64,000 bases of DNA from Pirellulaceae bacterium (GCA_028280445.1 JANQLU010000093.1:1-64000); one strand, 5' to 3'; shown: positions 17,701 to 28,788, counted from the first letter of the stretch. The notes: generated from the sequence alone by a model not told the origin. Numbers and translations are program-made.

Positions 17701-20292
17701 TTATCGATCCCCGCCCCCTGTCTTTGCCCCAGGCAATTCTTGTCTTTTGCGATACAGAAATGCGTCAGATGTGAGGAGAGATACGAGCAATGCTTTCATG
17801 CTGCCACCGCTTTTTTTGTACGCTTGATGAGCTGCCTGAAGAACTGGAGCGTCGTTGAGTGTCTCATTGCGCCCCATCCAAAATCTGAACGCGTGACGCA
17901 CAAAAACCTGCTCTGCCCGTTCGCTTTCTGCTAATCTGCGGATCATTTCAATCGCGTTGGCAACCTTGCCATCCAGTTTCGAATCTCCGGACCCAACGAT
18001 TTCGCCAGTCGTATCAACGGGTTTCCCTAATTCTGTCTTGCGAAAAATTCCGGCGTGATTGAACATCTCGAACGGAAGACCGAGCGGGTCCATTTTTTTG
18101 TGGCAAGTCCAACAATAGTCTTCGCGGGTCACTCGCATGCGTTCACGCAAAGTTCGTTGAGGTTCATCTGGCAGCATCGCGTCCACCGTAATTGGCACGT
18201 CGGGAATTCCCCCTCCGAGAATGCGTTCGCGAATCCAGCGACCGCGCAGAATGGCATGATTGTCCATGGCATCCGAATGCGAAACCAACCAACTGGGATG
18301 GGTCAGGATTCCCAGTCGTTGATCTTTGGGAACCGTCGTCAGTGTTCTTTCCGGCCTCATGGAGCCGTTGCCGAAGCTTCGGCGACTGACGCGAGCAAAG
18401 ATTTTTTGGCCCGATAGTTTGGCTGCAGCAACATCATAATTTGCATTTCGATGTCTCTGTCTTTTGGCGTTGGCGTCTCGTTTTTTTGCTGTCGCAAGCG
18501 CTTTCTTTTTTCTGTCTAAATTCCTTTTAAGTTTTTTGTTTTTTGGATCTGCCTCTAGTTGAGCCTGAAGTTTGGCAATCTCTTTCTCGGCCAAGGCGAA
18601 TTTTTCTTTGTTACTTTTTTGTCCTTTTGTGTTTGCTGCCTTCCTTGCTGCCGCTTTTTCTTCAGCCGTCCGTTTGGTGCCAAAATAAATACTTTCCGAT
18701 CGACTGGCAACGACTTTGTCGGTCGTCAGCAACTGTTTAAAAACATCTTTGTCTTCTTTCAGAATCAATTCGATTAGACGATCTGTGCTGGCGGTGGCAT
18801 CAAACATTGCCCGGTAGTGCGAATTGCCCCTGGTACGAACGCCTGTACTGGCAAGCGCTTTGGAATCTTTACAAATGTATCCACCGAGATCGTAGTCGAA
18901 GTAGTCACGAAAAAATTGCAAGACTTGCGGTTTTCGAATACTGTCATCGCCCAGCATCCGCTCAATTTCGCGTTTGACATCTGCCTTGGTCCGCATTCGT
19001 CCCTGGACAATTGCTTTGCGAAGTTCTTCGTCGGGCTTGAGGTAACGCAGCGCGTGATTCACGGCCAGTCCCAATTCCCAATCCTGCATCATGACCCGTC
19101 CGTACTGATCCGGTTTTCCATTTTGAACCAGTTCCGGTCGAAACAATGCGTCACGATCCAGAAAAATTGCGGAAAGGCCTAGAACGGCTCCTTCCCTTTT
19201 ACCAAGTTTTTCAATTGATCGTTTTACGATGGTCAAATACGAATTTGATTCTTCACGTGACGGTGGGCGGAAAGTCAACGCTTCGAACAGATAATCGACG
19301 GCGTCGCGCAAGCGTTGATCCGAAACACCTTCTTCCTTCATCAGTTCGTAAACCGGCGTCAACGGGCGAACGACTTTGGTGCTGTACACGATACTTGTCG
19401 GAAGCCCGCGAATGTCACCCACCATCTTGTAAGAATTCGGCGTGTCCGTAATCTGTTCCGGCTTGGCAATGCTCAACGGTCCGTCGGCCATGTAGCGAAT
19501 GACGTCTTTCGCGACAACAAGTATCTGTGTGGCTTCGGCGCTATTGACCGAATAAAAATCAGGATAGTTTTCCAGTCCGTGATCGCGCGAAGATGAAAGC
19601 ACCGCGGGGACACTTTTGACGGCCGTGGCATAGGCAACCGTACCTCCTTGCCATCGAAGAATACGGTCCGTACCAAAATAAAGCTTGAGTTCACCACCGT
19701 GATTGGTTGGGACGGCGTCGCCATGTGTTCGGAGGCCGGGCTTTTGCGGATTATATTTGGGTTCGCGATTGATCAATTCGTTGAGTCGAGTGATGTGCTC
19801 TTGAGGAGTCACACGCCAGATTCGAGCGGGAGACGATGTGGGAACCAGTTTTATTTCTTTGGGCAGTTTTCCAAACAATAACTCGTGATCCACATAATTG
19901 GCTTTGCTTGGATCAAGGTGAGCGTGGAATCCGCCTTTGTCTTTCATGACGCGGGAAAGTTCACCGACGATCCAATCAGAAAATTGCAGCCGTTGAACAA
20001 TTTCGAGTTGGTCAACGTCCGCTGGCGGCATTTCCTGTAAAGTGACCTGAGCCCAGACGCGTTTCCAGATGTCCGCGTTGACTTCGTTGACGGCACTCAA
20101 ATCTTCGAGTGAAAGATCGCCATCGGGACTCGTTTTGCCATGACAGTCCACACAATGATTTTCGAGTATCTTCTGAGCAAATTCCTTGAAGTTCTTTTCA
20201 ATTTTCTGGCCAGGTGTATAAGTTTGTGCGTTTGCAACGGTGAGCAACCCGCAGAAAATTGACAAAGCCATCAGGCATTTGACGATTTTCAT
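17701..20292 (-). CDS. Planctomycete cytochrome-like DUF1592/DUF1588/DUF1585 protein
   Basis: This 863-residue secreted protein begins with a signal peptide (residues 1-22). It then has a class-I cytochrome-like haem motif CVDCH (47-51) with MPP as the likely distal-ligand region. It follows the planctomycete arrangement of DUF1587/DUF1595/DUF1592, then DUF1588 ([32 protein letters not shown], a second CWTCH near residue 727) and DUF1585 at the C-terminus ([13 protein letters not shown]). A Lys/Ala-rich coiled-coil insert lies at about residues 550-630. Its ATG overlaps the stop of the DUF1552 gene (ATGA), indicating translational coupling. These pairs are characteristic of the phylum, are exported, and are thought to act in polysaccharide or sulfated-glycan metabolism; the precise role is unknown. 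Confidence 0.85.
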   Translation of the reverse strand: MKIVKCLMALSIFCGLLTVANAQTYTPGQKIEKNFKEFAQKILENHCVDCHGKTSPDGDLSLEDLSAVNEVNADIWKRVWAQVTLQEMPPADVDQLEIVQRLQFSDWIVGELSRVMKDKGGFHAHLDPSKANYVDHELLFGKLPKEIKLVPTSSPARIWRVTPQEHITRLNELINREPKYNPQKPGLRTHGDAVPTNHGGELKLYFGTDRILRWQGGTVAYATAVKSVPAVLSSSRDHGLENYPDFYSVNSAEATQILVVAKDVIRYMADGPLSIAKPEQITDTPNSYKMVGDIRGLPTSIVYSTKVVRPLTPVYELMKEEGVSDQRLRDAVDYLFEALTFRPPSREESNSYLTIVKRSIEKLGKREGAVLGLSAIFLDRDALFRPELVQNGKPDQYGRVMMQDWELGLAVNHALRYLKPDEELRKAIVQGRMRTKADVKREIERMLGDDSIRKPQVLQFFRDYFDYDLGGYICKDSKALASTGVRTRGNSHYRAMFDATASTDRLIELILKEDKDVFKQLLTTDKVVASRSESIYFGTKRTAEEKAAARKAANTKGQKSNKEKFALAEKEIAKLQAQLEADPKNKKLKRNLDRKKKALATAKKRDANAKRQRHRNANYDVAAAKLSGQKIFARVSRRSFGNGSMRPERTLTTVPKDQRLGILTHPSWLVSHSDAMDNHAILRGRWIRERILGGGIPDVPITVDAMLPDEPQRTLRERMRVTREDYCWTCHKKMDPLGLPFEMFNHAGIFRKTELGKPVDTTGEIVGSGDSKLDGKVANAIEMIRRLAESERAEQVFVRHAFRFWMGRNETLNDAPVLQAAHQAYKKSGGSMKALLVSLLTSDAFLYRKRQELPGAKTGGGDR

Positions 20293-21602
20293 TTCAGAAC
20301 CTCTTTCAACGGGCCTGAACCGTTATCGAATTTTTTGGCCAGTTGATCATTCATGTTGAAGCGGTCAACATTTTTTCCCGCAGCTCGCAACAGGGCTGTA
20401 TAAAGAGCGTTGATCGGGCGTTTGCCGTCGAGTTGCGTGAAGCAACCTGTTTTGAAGGCGCCATCGAGATCGCCCAGCAGCATCACCGGCCAGTTGGCGC
20501 CATTGGTATGTTGCTTGTCCGCATTGTTACTGGTGTAAACGATCAGCGTATTGTCCATCATGGTCCCACTGCCCTCGGGTACACTTTCCAACGCTTCCAT
20601 GATCTTGACGAGCATCCGGCAGTTGTATTGCCGAATCTTGATCCAGATTGGATTGCCAGGTTGTTTCATGTGACCAAGATTGTGGCCTTGTTGCTCGATG
20701 CCCAAACCTTTCCAAGCGCCGAAAATCTGTCCACGTCCGGAACCAATGGTTAACGTATTGGTAATGCCCGCTTTGAGTGCGGCGATTCCAAGTTCCAACA
20801 AAGCGTCGTGCCAGTCGGTTTCAAACTGAGGTCGTTGGTACCGCTCGTCGACCTCGGGCGCAAACTTTTTCAAATGGTCGGCGACTTCGTCCAGGCGATT
20901 GCGCAATCCATTGATATCTTTGAATCCCTGTACGTACTGGCCATAACGTTTGTGTTCACGAGTCGGCAGCGATTTTCCTTTGGCCGATGCCAGGTTTTCG
21001 ATTTGTTGCAGAAGATTGGATCGAGCTTCGTGTTGCGTACGAATTTCACCTGTGGAAATTCCGCCGAACAGCATTTGATAGAGATGGTTGGGATTGGAAT
21101 ACATGAAAATCGGTTTTCCGGCGCCACTGGCCGAAAGCGTTGCCAGGGTTGGCTTGGTTGACATGTTTTCGATGGAGTCCATGCCAATGCAAAGGTGTGG
21201 CAAAAGGGTCTTGGGAAGCGCCTGGCTCAATTCGTAATCGATCGTTGTCGCGCTAGGTGGAACACCATCTCCTCCCCGATAACCACCCAATGCACCGAAG
21301 AAGGCACTGTGCGCGGGACTCGTATGCCTGCCATGCAGTCCGCTAATGATATGCAGTCGATCTTTGTATTCCTCCAATGGACTGATGGGTTCTGGGAGTT
21401 TGACCTTGGCAAGCGACTGGCTACTTTTCATGCCTTTGGGAACACAAGTCGCAGGATCAAAACCTTGGTTTTGCAAGAAAAAGATGATGCGTTTTTTGGG
21501 AGTCGCATCGATAGCGGAACAAGATGCACTAAGTCGGGTGGGAGCAAGTGAGAAACCACACGCTGCTGCCATTCCTTGAAGCAGAATTCTACGGTTTAAC
21601 AT
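20289..21602 (-). CDS. DUF1552 protein, exported
   Basis: A protein of 437 residues from the ATG at 21602. A TTG five codons upstream is in frame but has no support. The N-terminus [19 protein letters not shown] is a Tat-like signal. The body matches DUF1552: [32 protein letters not shown], and the C-terminal [18 protein letters not shown] with WPVMLLGDL. The fold is related to the alkaline-phosphatase/DUF1501 group, and the His/Asp pattern is compatible with metal binding. It is the first gene of a two-gene operon with the downstream DUF1588 protein, overlapping by 4 bases. The substrate is unknown. Confidence 0.85.
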   Translation of the reverse strand: MLNRRILLQGMAAACGFSLAPTRLSASCSAIDATPKKRIIFFLQNQGFDPATCVPKGMKSSQSLAKVKLPEPISPLEEYKDRLHIISGLHGRHTSPAHSAFFGALGGYRGGDGVPPSATTIDYELSQALPKTLLPHLCIGMDSIENMSTKPTLATLSASGAGKPIFMYSNPNHLYQMLFGGISTGEIRTQHEARSNLLQQIENLASAKGKSLPTREHKRYGQYVQGFKDINGLRNRLDEVADHLKKFAPEVDERYQRPQFETDWHDALLELGIAALKAGITNTLTIGSGRGQIFGAWKGLGIEQQGHNLGHMKQPGNPIWIKIRQYNCRMLVKIMEALESVPEGSGTMMDNTLIVYTSNNADKQHTNGANWPVMLLGDLDGAFKTGCFTQLDGKRPINALYTALLRAAGKNVDRFNMNDQLAKKFDNGSGPLKEVLK

Positions 21603-21867
21603 GAATGGTCTTAGCAAAAAATAAAATTGGTTTGTTCGAAAGCCGGGGTTTTCGTCAGGCTACAATTATCCCTGGTGACGAAACGGTCAACAACTTAATA
21701 AATGCACTGATTGCTGCGATTATTTGACAGACAAGCCAGTTTTTGGAGTTTTTTACTGGTTTTGGCCTCAAAACAGCAGCTGCGCTGACACTAAATACGC
21801 GTAACATTCAGACGCAGCAAAATGTTACTAAATTCAGCCTTTGGGAATCGCGGAGTGACGCCGGCAA

Positions 21868-22173
21868 ATGGCTCAAAAGAGCGTAAAGATTACTGACAAA
21901 AACTGGTTGTTAGCTTTTTTGATTTCAAGCGCGTTTTTGGTTGCTGAAATTCTCGTTGTTTTTCTAATTATCCAAAACGTCGCAATTTATGAAAAAAGAA
22001 ACTACTTCGTCCTTCTTGCAGCTGTTTTTCCGCTTTGCGCCTTTGGCCTATTGGCAATTAGTACGCAACTATGGAATTTCAATCGGATTCATTGGATATT
22101 TTTTGTTGTAGTTATTTTATTCATCGAATGTATTAACGTTCTAATCATCCTTGGGGAATCGCTAGCCACATAA
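21868..22173 (+). CDS. Small three-span membrane protein
   Basis: A 101-residue protein with three hydrophobic helices (residues about 14-36, 46-66 and 74-96) and short polar loops. The ATG at 21868 is preceded by GGAG at some distance (13 bases). No family is recognised. The following interval 22174-22460 contains no gene I can support. Confidence 0.5.
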   Translation: MAQKSVKITDKNWLLAFLISSAFLVAEILVVFLIIQNVAIYEKRNYFVLLAAVFPLCAFGLLAISTQLWNFNRIHWIFFVVVILFIECINVLIILGESLAT

Positions 22174-22460
22174 CTGCGAGTAACACTAGCAGGCGACGCA
22201 TGTTTTTGTTCATGTGGTTGGCGTTAGCTGAACTTGGAGTTCTCTGCGAATTTGAATGGTCGCTTTCGAAGGAAATAGAGTTCTGTTTACTTTTAGCTCC
22301 GCTGGACGATGATGAATTTTCTTTTGTTCCTATTGAGTATTGCGTTTGAAGCAACTTTGGGTCTGTTGATCAAATTCATGAACAAGATAAACAAAGCCAA
22401 AAAAAGATAGGGCTACCAGAAACGGGTAATAAGGCAAAATACTTCTTGGCGTTGAGTTGA

Positions 22461-22934
22461 TTGCGGCTTCTCAGTGGATCGGACAGAGTTACCTTGAAAA
22501 AAGACGTGTTCAAATTGATAGAAACATCCAAGCAGGCAAAATCTTTTTTGGTGTTTGACACTTATAATTTAGTGGCTTGGCTTTTTGTTTGGCCAATGAT
22601 GCTCTTTATCGGTTTTGGGTTTTGGTCGGAGTTAAATTCAATCTCCGATCTTTCAGTGCTGTGGATTTTGATGGCTGTTATTCCATGGATTTGGACGGGA
22701 ATTGGAGTTGTTGGGAACTACAAATGGTTTTATGGCAAACATTCGACGGCAATTCGATATTTCAGAGTTCGTGAATTGTTAGGAATTTTGTTCATCGTAT
22801 TGCTGGTGTGCGACTTGATAAGAGGTGGCTGGGATATGTCGGCGTGGACGTTCAATTTGCTAATTATTGCTGTCATTGGCATTTACTATTTATTCCTGGA
22901 CAAAGCGTTCATTCACTATCATCTGTTGGATTAG
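22461..22934 (+). CDS. Four-span membrane protein of unknown function
   Basis: Up to 157 residues. The start is uncertain: TTG at 22461 gives the longest form, while TTG at 22494 has a better upstream purine stretch (GGACAGAG) and gives 146 residues. Four hydrophobic helices are visible (about residues 38-57, 66-86, 104-122 and 128-146). The N-terminal 25 residues are basic and cytosolic in character. No family is recognised. With the gene at 21868 it forms a pair of small membrane proteins between the two planctomycete cytochrome-like operons. Confidence 0.5.
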   Translation: MRLLSGSDRVTLKKDVFKLIETSKQAKSFLVFDTYNLVAWLFVWPMMLFIGFGFWSELNSISDLSVLWILMAVIPWIWTGIGVVGNYKWFYGKHSTAIRYFRVRELLGILFIVLLVCDLIRGGWDMSAWTFNLLIIAVIGIYYLFLDKAFIHYHLLD

Positions 22935-23236
22935 AGCCCAAAGGCCAGCAAAGGCTGCCAATCAGCATAAATAAAAGTGTCCGTGCAACGGTGCGCCTGT
23001 AGTATCTGACAAAATTTTGATAGAGAGAATCATTGCATTCGTTGGGTCGCGGCGCTGAATTTCACGATCCGAAACGCATTTTCGTTGTCAGCGGAATGAT
23101 GATAGAATCGCAGCCACAATCGACTGTGAGGGGTGTGAATCGTCACTCACAAAATTTCTAATGTTTGCCGGCAAGTTAAATTCCGCCATACTCATCGGCG
23201 CAGTAAAATAGATTGATCCTCAAAACCGAGAATGGC

Positions 23237-26149
23237 ATGTTTGTACTTCGACTTAATTTGTGGTTATTGATCGCGCTGTTGACCGGACAACTTGCGGCTC
23301 AACAAAACAACGTTGACTTCAACCGTGACATCCGTCCGATTCTGTCTAACAAGTGTTTTGCCTGCCACGGCCCCGACAAAAAAACTCGCGAATCGGGTCT
23401 GCGCCTCGATACTTTTGACGGTGCCACCGAAGACCTCGGAGACTATCAGGCCATCAAACCGGGTGACGCTGCCAATAGCGAATTGATCAATCGCGTGACC
23501 AGCGATGATGAAGATGAGATGATGCCGCCGCCGAGCCACGGCAAACCGCTGACCACCAAAGAGCGAAAACTGTTGGCGGATTGGATTGATTCCGGCGCAA
23601 AATATAGCCAACACTGGTCGTACTCCGTGCCTCGCCGCCCGACCGTACCTCAACTCCGCGGCGACCGTTGGTCCGTCAACGAAATCGATCGCTTCGCCTG
23701 GCGAATGATGCAGAAAAAAAATCTCTCCCCCAATAAGCCGGCGAATCGGTACGCCATCATTCGGCGACTTTCGTTTGATCTGACGGGTCTTCCGCCGTCG
23801 ATCGAAGAAGCCGACCAGTTTGTCAACGACACTTCGGAAAATGCTTATGAAAAACTTGTTGACCGGCTGTTGGCAAAAAAATCATTTGGCGAACGCTGGG
23901 CAAGTGTCTGGTTGGATTTGGCTCGCTACGCCGACTCGGCAGGCTACGCCGAAGATCGCAAACGCACCATTTGGGCCTTCCGGGATTATGTGATTCGTTC
24001 GTTCAACGCCAACAAGCGATTTGACCAATTCACGATCGAACAAATCGCCGGCGACCTCCTTTCCAACCCGACAACCGAGCAGCTCATCGCCACGGCATTC
24101 CACCGCAATACGTTAACCAACAGCGAAGGTGGGACGAGTGACGAAGAATTCCGCAGCGCCGCAGTCGTCGATCGAGTCAACACCACCATGGCGGTTTGGA
24201 TGGGAACAACGATGGCCTGTGCACAATGCCATACTCACAAATACGATCCCATTACGCAAAAAGAGTATTTTCAATTTTACGATTTTTTTAACAGCACCGC
24301 TGACGCCGATCGACCTAACGAAAGTCCAACGCTGCCTGTCTACTCGACCGAACAAGAAAAACGGCGCCGAATACTCACAGCTGAAATTACAAAACTCCAA
24401 TCTCAATTGGCCGACGTAAAAACCAAAAACGAAACACTCGATGTCGCGGTGATCCATGATTATCTGACCAAACTGGGAAAACCTAAACCGGTTCACGGAC
24501 GTTTTGTCCGAGTCGAAATCACAGGTCGTGTTGGCATTTTGTCGTTGGCCGAAGTTCAAGTGTTTTCTGGCGACAAAAACATTGCTTTGAACCGGTCGGC
24601 GATTCAGTCGAGTACCGCATACAATGGCCCCGCAAAACTCGCTGTTGACGGAAACACCAGTGGCGACTTCAACAAAAAATCGGTGACTCATACGAACAAC
24701 GAGAAAAACCCTTGGTGGCAGGTCGATCTAGGATCGGTTCAGACCATCGATCGCATTTCACTGTGGAATCGCAGCGGTCCTGGCATGCCCGCTCGACTCA
24801 ATCAGTGCCGTGTTTCGATTCTGGACGACAGCAAAAAAACCGTCTGGAAAAAAGACTTTCCCAAAGCCTTGCCGAACGAACGGAAAATCGAGATCGTTTC
24901 ACCACCTAGTCACATTGTGGCACTTGCCAAACTCGATCCAAAATCCTGGAACAAGCAACAGATTAAAACACTGCGCCAATTTATCTGGGAAAACTCAACC
25001 GATTATCAACGTGTCTCCAAACTGTTGCGCGAAAAAAACAACCAACTCAAATCGATCCGTCCGATGACGACCGTTCCGGTGATGAGCGAACTCTCGAAGA
25101 AACGTGTCACGAAAATTCAAATTCGAGGCAATTTCCAAGACACCGGAGAAACTGTTACGGCCAGCACTCCTAAGTCATTTCATTCCATTAACCCACAATC
25201 AAAACGCGATCGTATGGCTTTGGCGAAATGGCTAGTCAGTCGCAACAACCCTCTGACCGCCCGCGTTGTCGTCAATCGATTTTGGGAAAAACTGTTCGGC
25301 ATCGGGATTGTTTCGACCAGTGAAGAATTTGGTAACCAGGGCGAATTGCCGTCGCATCCCGAATTGCTCGACTGGCTGGCGGTTGAGTTTATGGAGTCGG
25401 GTTGGAACCAAAAAGCGTTGATTAAAAAAATCGTGATGTCAGCGACCTACCGGCAGTCGTCGGTCGTTTCGTATCAGAAAATTCAGGCTGACCCTGCAAA
25501 TCGTTTCCTGGCTCGCGGTCCACGTTTTCGTTTATCCGCAGAAATGGTCCGGGACCAGGCACTGTTTGCTGGCGGATTGCTCAATCAAAAAATGTTTGGC
25601 CCGCCCGTCCAACCGCCGCAGCCCAAGTTTGGATTGAAAGCGGCGTTTTCGGGCAGCGTTGATTGGACGGACAGTACCGGCCCCGATCGCTATCGACGTG
25701 CGATCTATACCGAATGGAGACGCAGCGCACCTTATCCGTCCATGACGACTTTTGACAAATCGAACCGCGAAGTCTGTGAAATCAAGCGAGCACGAACCAA
25801 CACGCCGCTGCAGGCCCTGGTGACGTTGAACGATCCCGCATTTTTCGAAGCTGCCCAAGCTCTAGCACGCCGTATCACAGCGAAAAAAAACAAGCAGCCG
25901 CGAGCAATCGCCGAACACGCTTTTCGATTATGTTTAACGCGAAAACCGACGGCATCGGAACTCGACCGCATCGTCAAGTTTTACCGCGAAACGAAAAAAC
26001 ATTTTGCCGACAAACCCAACGACGCCAAAATGTTGGCAACCGACAAATATCATCCCAATCCAGCCAACACCGATTTCGTTGACCTGGCTGCCTGGACTAC
26101 CGTCGCTAACGTCCTGCTCAATCTCGACGAGGTTTTCCTGAAACGATGA
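23237..26149 (+). CDS. PSD1/DUF1549-DUF1553 cytochrome-like protein with discoidin insert
   Basis: A protein of 970 residues from the ATG at 23237, chosen because it gives a clean signal peptide (FVLRLNLWLLIALLTGQLAA); a TTG at 23213 is also in frame. It has an N-terminal planctomycete cytochrome motif CFACHGPD near residue 40 with MMPPP. DUF1549/PSD1 begins near residue 148 (RRLSFDLTGLPPS). A coiled-coil linker and an F5/8-type C (discoidin) domain follow at about residues 418-545 (NPWWQVDLGSVQTIDRISLW). DUF1553 runs from about 655 on (NPLTARVVVNRFWEKLFG, RRAIYTEWRRSAPYP). It is exported and probably binds glycans through the discoidin module. It overlaps the following DUF1501 gene by 4 bases (ATGA). 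Confidence 0.9.
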   Translation: MFVLRLNLWLLIALLTGQLAAQQNNVDFNRDIRPILSNKCFACHGPDKKTRESGLRLDTFDGATEDLGDYQAIKPGDAANSELINRVTSDDEDEMMPPPSHGKPLTTKERKLLADWIDSGAKYSQHWSYSVPRRPTVPQLRGDRWSVNEIDRFAWRMMQKKNLSPNKPANRYAIIRRLSFDLTGLPPSIEEADQFVNDTSENAYEKLVDRLLAKKSFGERWASVWLDLARYADSAGYAEDRKRTIWAFRDYVIRSFNANKRFDQFTIEQIAGDLLSNPTTEQLIATAFHRNTLTNSEGGTSDEEFRSAAVVDRVNTTMAVWMGTTMACAQCHTHKYDPITQKEYFQFYDFFNSTADADRPNESPTLPVYSTEQEKRRRILTAEITKLQSQLADVKTKNETLDVAVIHDYLTKLGKPKPVHGRFVRVEITGRVGILSLAEVQVFSGDKNIALNRSAIQSSTAYNGPAKLAVDGNTSGDFNKKSVTHTNNEKNPWWQVDLGSVQTIDRISLWNRSGPGMPARLNQCRVSILDDSKKTVWKKDFPKALPNERKIEIVSPPSHIVALAKLDPKSWNKQQIKTLRQFIWENSTDYQRVSKLLREKNNQLKSIRPMTTVPVMSELSKKRVTKIQIRGNFQDTGETVTASTPKSFHSINPQSKRDRMALAKWLVSRNNPLTARVVVNRFWEKLFGIGIVSTSEEFGNQGELPSHPELLDWLAVEFMESGWNQKALIKKIVMSATYRQSSVVSYQKIQADPANRFLARGPRFRLSAEMVRDQALFAGGLLNQKMFGPPVQPPQPKFGLKAAFSGSVDWTDSTGPDRYRRAIYTEWRRSAPYPSMTTFDKSNREVCEIKRARTNTPLQALVTLNDPAFFEAAQALARRITAKKNKQPRAIAEHAFRLCLTRKPTASELDRIVKFYRETKKHFADKPNDAKMLATDKYHPNPANTDFVDLAAWTTVANVLLNLDEVFLKR

Positions 26150-27597
26150 ACCTGACACACCTCAAACTGCAACACGAAACCCGCCGCCATTTTTTTAAGA
26201 AATGTTCCGTGGGACTCGGTTCGATGTATCTGGCATCTCAAGCCAATACAGTCAGCGCCGAAGAAGACAAAAAAATCGACAACCCGATGTCACCGCGACC
26301 GGGGCATGTCACACCCAGGGCGGACGCCGTCATTTATATTCACCTGGCCGGATCACCTCCGACGTTGGATATGTTCGACTACAAACCCGAATTGGTGAAA
26401 CGCAGCGGACAGGACTGCCCGGACAAATTTCTCAAGGGGCGGCGATTTGCATTTACCAATGGTGTCCCCAAACTAATGGGCACTCCGCGTAAATTTCGGC
26501 GTGTTGGCAAAAATGGAATCTGGATGTCTGACGCGCTGCAAAATCTGCCAGAGGTCGCCGATGACTTGTGCGTCGTTCGTTCGATGTATACCGATCAATT
26601 CAATCACGCGCCAGCGCAATTGATGCTGCTCACCGGATCGCCGCGACAAGGTCGACCGTCGTTTGGTTCGTGGGTCACCTACGGGTTGGGCAGCGAAAAT
26701 GAAAACTTGCCCGGTTTTGTCGTCCTCAACTCCGGCGGATCGCAACCCAGCGCGGGTAAAAATGCCTGGGGCAGCGGTTTTTTGCCTTCTGTCTTTCAAG
26801 GGGTTCAGTGTCGCTCCAAAGGCGATCCGGTTCTGTATGTCAGTAACCCCAAAGGAATGTCGCGTGCGCTACGTCGCAAAACGCTCGACGCCATCAACGA
26901 ATTGAACACCATGCAGGCTAAGGAATTCGGTAATCCGGAAACGTTGACCCGCATCGCGCAATATGAATTGGCCTATCGCATGCAGGCATCGGTACCTGAA
27001 GTTATGAGCATCGATCGCGAAGATCAAAAAACGTTGGATGCCTACGGTGCCAAACCGGGTGGCGCCAGTTTTGCCAATAATTGTCTGCTCGCGCGACGAT
27101 TGGTCGAACAGGGCGTGCGCTTTGTCCAATTGTTCGATTGGGGTTGGGATTTTCATGGCACGGCAGCCGACACTGAAATCGAAGCGGGTTTGACAAAAAA
27201 ATGTGCTTCGATGGATCAGCCAGTGACGGCCCTCATCAAAGACCTCAAACAACGTGGCATGCTGGACCGAACATTGGTTATCTGGGGAGGTGAGTTTGGG
27301 CGTACACCATTTCGCGAAGGACGTACGGCCAAAAGCAAACGCCTCGGACGCGATCATTATCCCGACTGCTACACGATCTTTATGGCGGGCGGTGGTGTCA
27401 AACCGGGTTTCGTCTACGGTGAAACCGATGAACTCGGATTTTCAGTCGCCAACAACGGAGTTCATGTTCACGACTACCAAGCGACCGTTTTACAACTTCT
27501 CGGACTCGAGCACACGAAAACCACTTACCGATTCCAGGGCCGCGATTATCGACTCACCGACGTTCACGGACATGTCGTCGAAGACCTGATGGTGTAG
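26146..27597 (+). CDS. DUF1501 protein, Tat-exported
   Basis: A 483-residue protein with a twin-arginine type signal (TRRHFFKKCSVGLGSMYLA) and the DUF1501 signature: IYIHLAGSPPTLDMFDYKPE, FNHAPAQLMLLTGSPRQGRP, FDWGWDFHG, and the conserved WGGEFGRTPFREG with RDHYPDCYTIFMAGGG. DUF1501 belongs to the alkaline-phosphatase/sulfatase-like superfamily and is nearly always encoded beside a PSD1 protein in planctomycetes, as here. Its start overlaps the end of the PSD1 gene. The pair is presumed to act together in the periplasm on polysaccharides or related compounds; the reaction is not established. Confidence 0.9.
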   Translation: MNLTHLKLQHETRRHFFKKCSVGLGSMYLASQANTVSAEEDKKIDNPMSPRPGHVTPRADAVIYIHLAGSPPTLDMFDYKPELVKRSGQDCPDKFLKGRRFAFTNGVPKLMGTPRKFRRVGKNGIWMSDALQNLPEVADDLCVVRSMYTDQFNHAPAQLMLLTGSPRQGRPSFGSWVTYGLGSENENLPGFVVLNSGGSQPSAGKNAWGSGFLPSVFQGVQCRSKGDPVLYVSNPKGMSRALRRKTLDAINELNTMQAKEFGNPETLTRIAQYELAYRMQASVPEVMSIDREDQKTLDAYGAKPGGASFANNCLLARRLVEQGVRFVQLFDWGWDFHGTAADTEIEAGLTKKCASMDQPVTALIKDLKQRGMLDRTLVIWGGEFGRTPFREGRTAKSKRLGRDHYPDCYTIFMAGGGVKPGFVYGETDELGFSVANNGVHVHDYQATVLQLLGLEHTKTTYRFQGRDYRLTDVHGHVVEDLMV

Positions 27598-27669
27598 TTT
27601 GCTGGTTTGCGCGTGTGCTTTTGGGAGGGTAAGTTCTGGGAGGGCGAGACTCGCGGTCGAGCCTAATCC

Positions 27670-27740
27670 TGTGAGCGGCAAGGCGCTAGCCGCCGGTTTG
27701 TTAGAGCTTCGAACCGGCGGCTAGCGCCTTGCCGCTCACA
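27670..27740. repeat. Long palindromic REP-type element
   Basis: Two perfect 29-base inverted arms (27670-27698 and 27712-27740) flank a 13-base loop. The arm core is GAGCGGCAAGGCGCTAGCCG. The same arm sequence recurs in the palindrome at 43043-43106, so it is a dispersed family. It lies 73 bases downstream of the DUF1501 gene in a 408-base gap (27598-28005) otherwise without a gene, and could also act as a transcription terminator. Confidence 0.85.
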
Positions 27741-28005
27741 ATAGTTTACTGTTCCCACCGGTTGCTCGCAGTTAGTACTGTTGCTGGCACACGCCACCGA
27801 GGTTCACCGTGGCCGTCACAAAGTTCAATTGTCCATGAATAAACACGGTGAAATCGCAGTCTTTGGCGCAACGGGTGGTGTGACCTATCTGGAATGTTTT
27901 GACGTGATGAGCGGGAAAAAAACATTGTGTTCGATTTTTTCAATTGACGACGAGTAACCGGCGTTGTGCTCCGTTCTGGCTTTTGTACCAACAAACGATA
28001 ATCAA

Positions 28006-28500
28006 CTAACGACGTTTGGAATTGGCATCGGCGTTGAGACACCTCGAATATTCCAGCCCAAGAACTTGTCGCAAAATATTGATGCACCCTTCGATTTCAA
28101 ACGTAATATGTTGTGGTACACGGATTTCCAAATGGGATCTTGCCAGTCCAGAACCGTTGCTGGTAATTTCGCCGCGGATATCAAACCCAAAAACATCATC
28201 GGATGATCGCGTGAATTCAAAAGTGCATTTTGGTTTGCCGACGCGCCTGTATGTTCCGTCGCAACGATCTGCCGTACAGCAATGAAAAACGATTTCGGCG
28301 AATGGAACAGGAGCACTGCTGCCGGGTTCCAGTTGAATTAACGATTCGTTTCTGGCAAACAGATAACGATTGAAATGCGGGAGAAAGACAAGGGTTTTTG
28401 ACGTGGGCTCAGGGCCGACCAGCAACACAATGCCGTGAAAGGCAACCATCGCGGCATCGCGATCAGCACAAAAGACAATGTGATCCCCGGGTGTAAACAT
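28006..28500 (-). CDS. Unrecognised small soluble protein
   Basis: From the ATG at 28500 the minus strand encodes 164 residues without signal peptide or membrane helix. It reads as alternating beta strands (MFTPGDHIVFCADRDAAMVA, LLVGPEPTSKTLVFLPHFNR, TFEFTRSSDDVFGFDIRGEI), which could be a small barrel, but I cannot name a family. A Cys-rich stretch (HCCTADRC) lies in the middle. No strong ribosome binding site is seen. It is divergent from the IclR-type regulator gene. Confidence 0.45.
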   Translation of the reverse strand: MFTPGDHIVFCADRDAAMVAFHGIVLLVGPEPTSKTLVFLPHFNRYLFARNESLIQLEPGSSAPVPFAEIVFHCCTADRCDGTYRRVGKPKCTFEFTRSSDDVFGFDIRGEITSNGSGLARSHLEIRVPQHITFEIEGCINILRQVLGLEYSRCLNADANSKRR

Positions 28501-28681
28501 CGCCAAGGTCCTGGATTCAAACTTTAAGCCACTGTCCTACCGAGTATAAAATTCATCTTTCCTTAAAAATGTGGTAATTCTCTATGTACCTGATCTTATC
28601 CACGATGTAGATTCGATTAGGTGATCACCGCAAACTCCAATCTTATCTTGCTGATCACACAGGTTCGTGCCCAAAGGTCTC

Positions 28682-28740
28682 ATTTGACCACATTGTGGGT
28701 ATTTGACCACAAAATGAACTTTATATAAATTAAAGTTCTC
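28682..28740 (+). promoter_or_regulatory. Candidate operator/promoter of the IclR-type gene
   Basis: A direct repeat ATTTGACCACA occurs at 28682-28692 and 28701-28711. The second copy also forms an inverted pair with TTGTGG at 28693-28698 (TTGTGG-N8-CCACAA). An AT-rich stretch with TATAAAT (28723-28729) follows, about 60 bases before the IclR ATG. The arrangement fits an autoregulatory binding site, as IclR proteins bind short palindromes near their own promoters. This is inference from position and symmetry. Confidence 0.4.
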
Positions 28741-28788
28741 CTTTCAAACATCCTTTCAACACCACTCTATTCAAATGCGGGTATTCAC

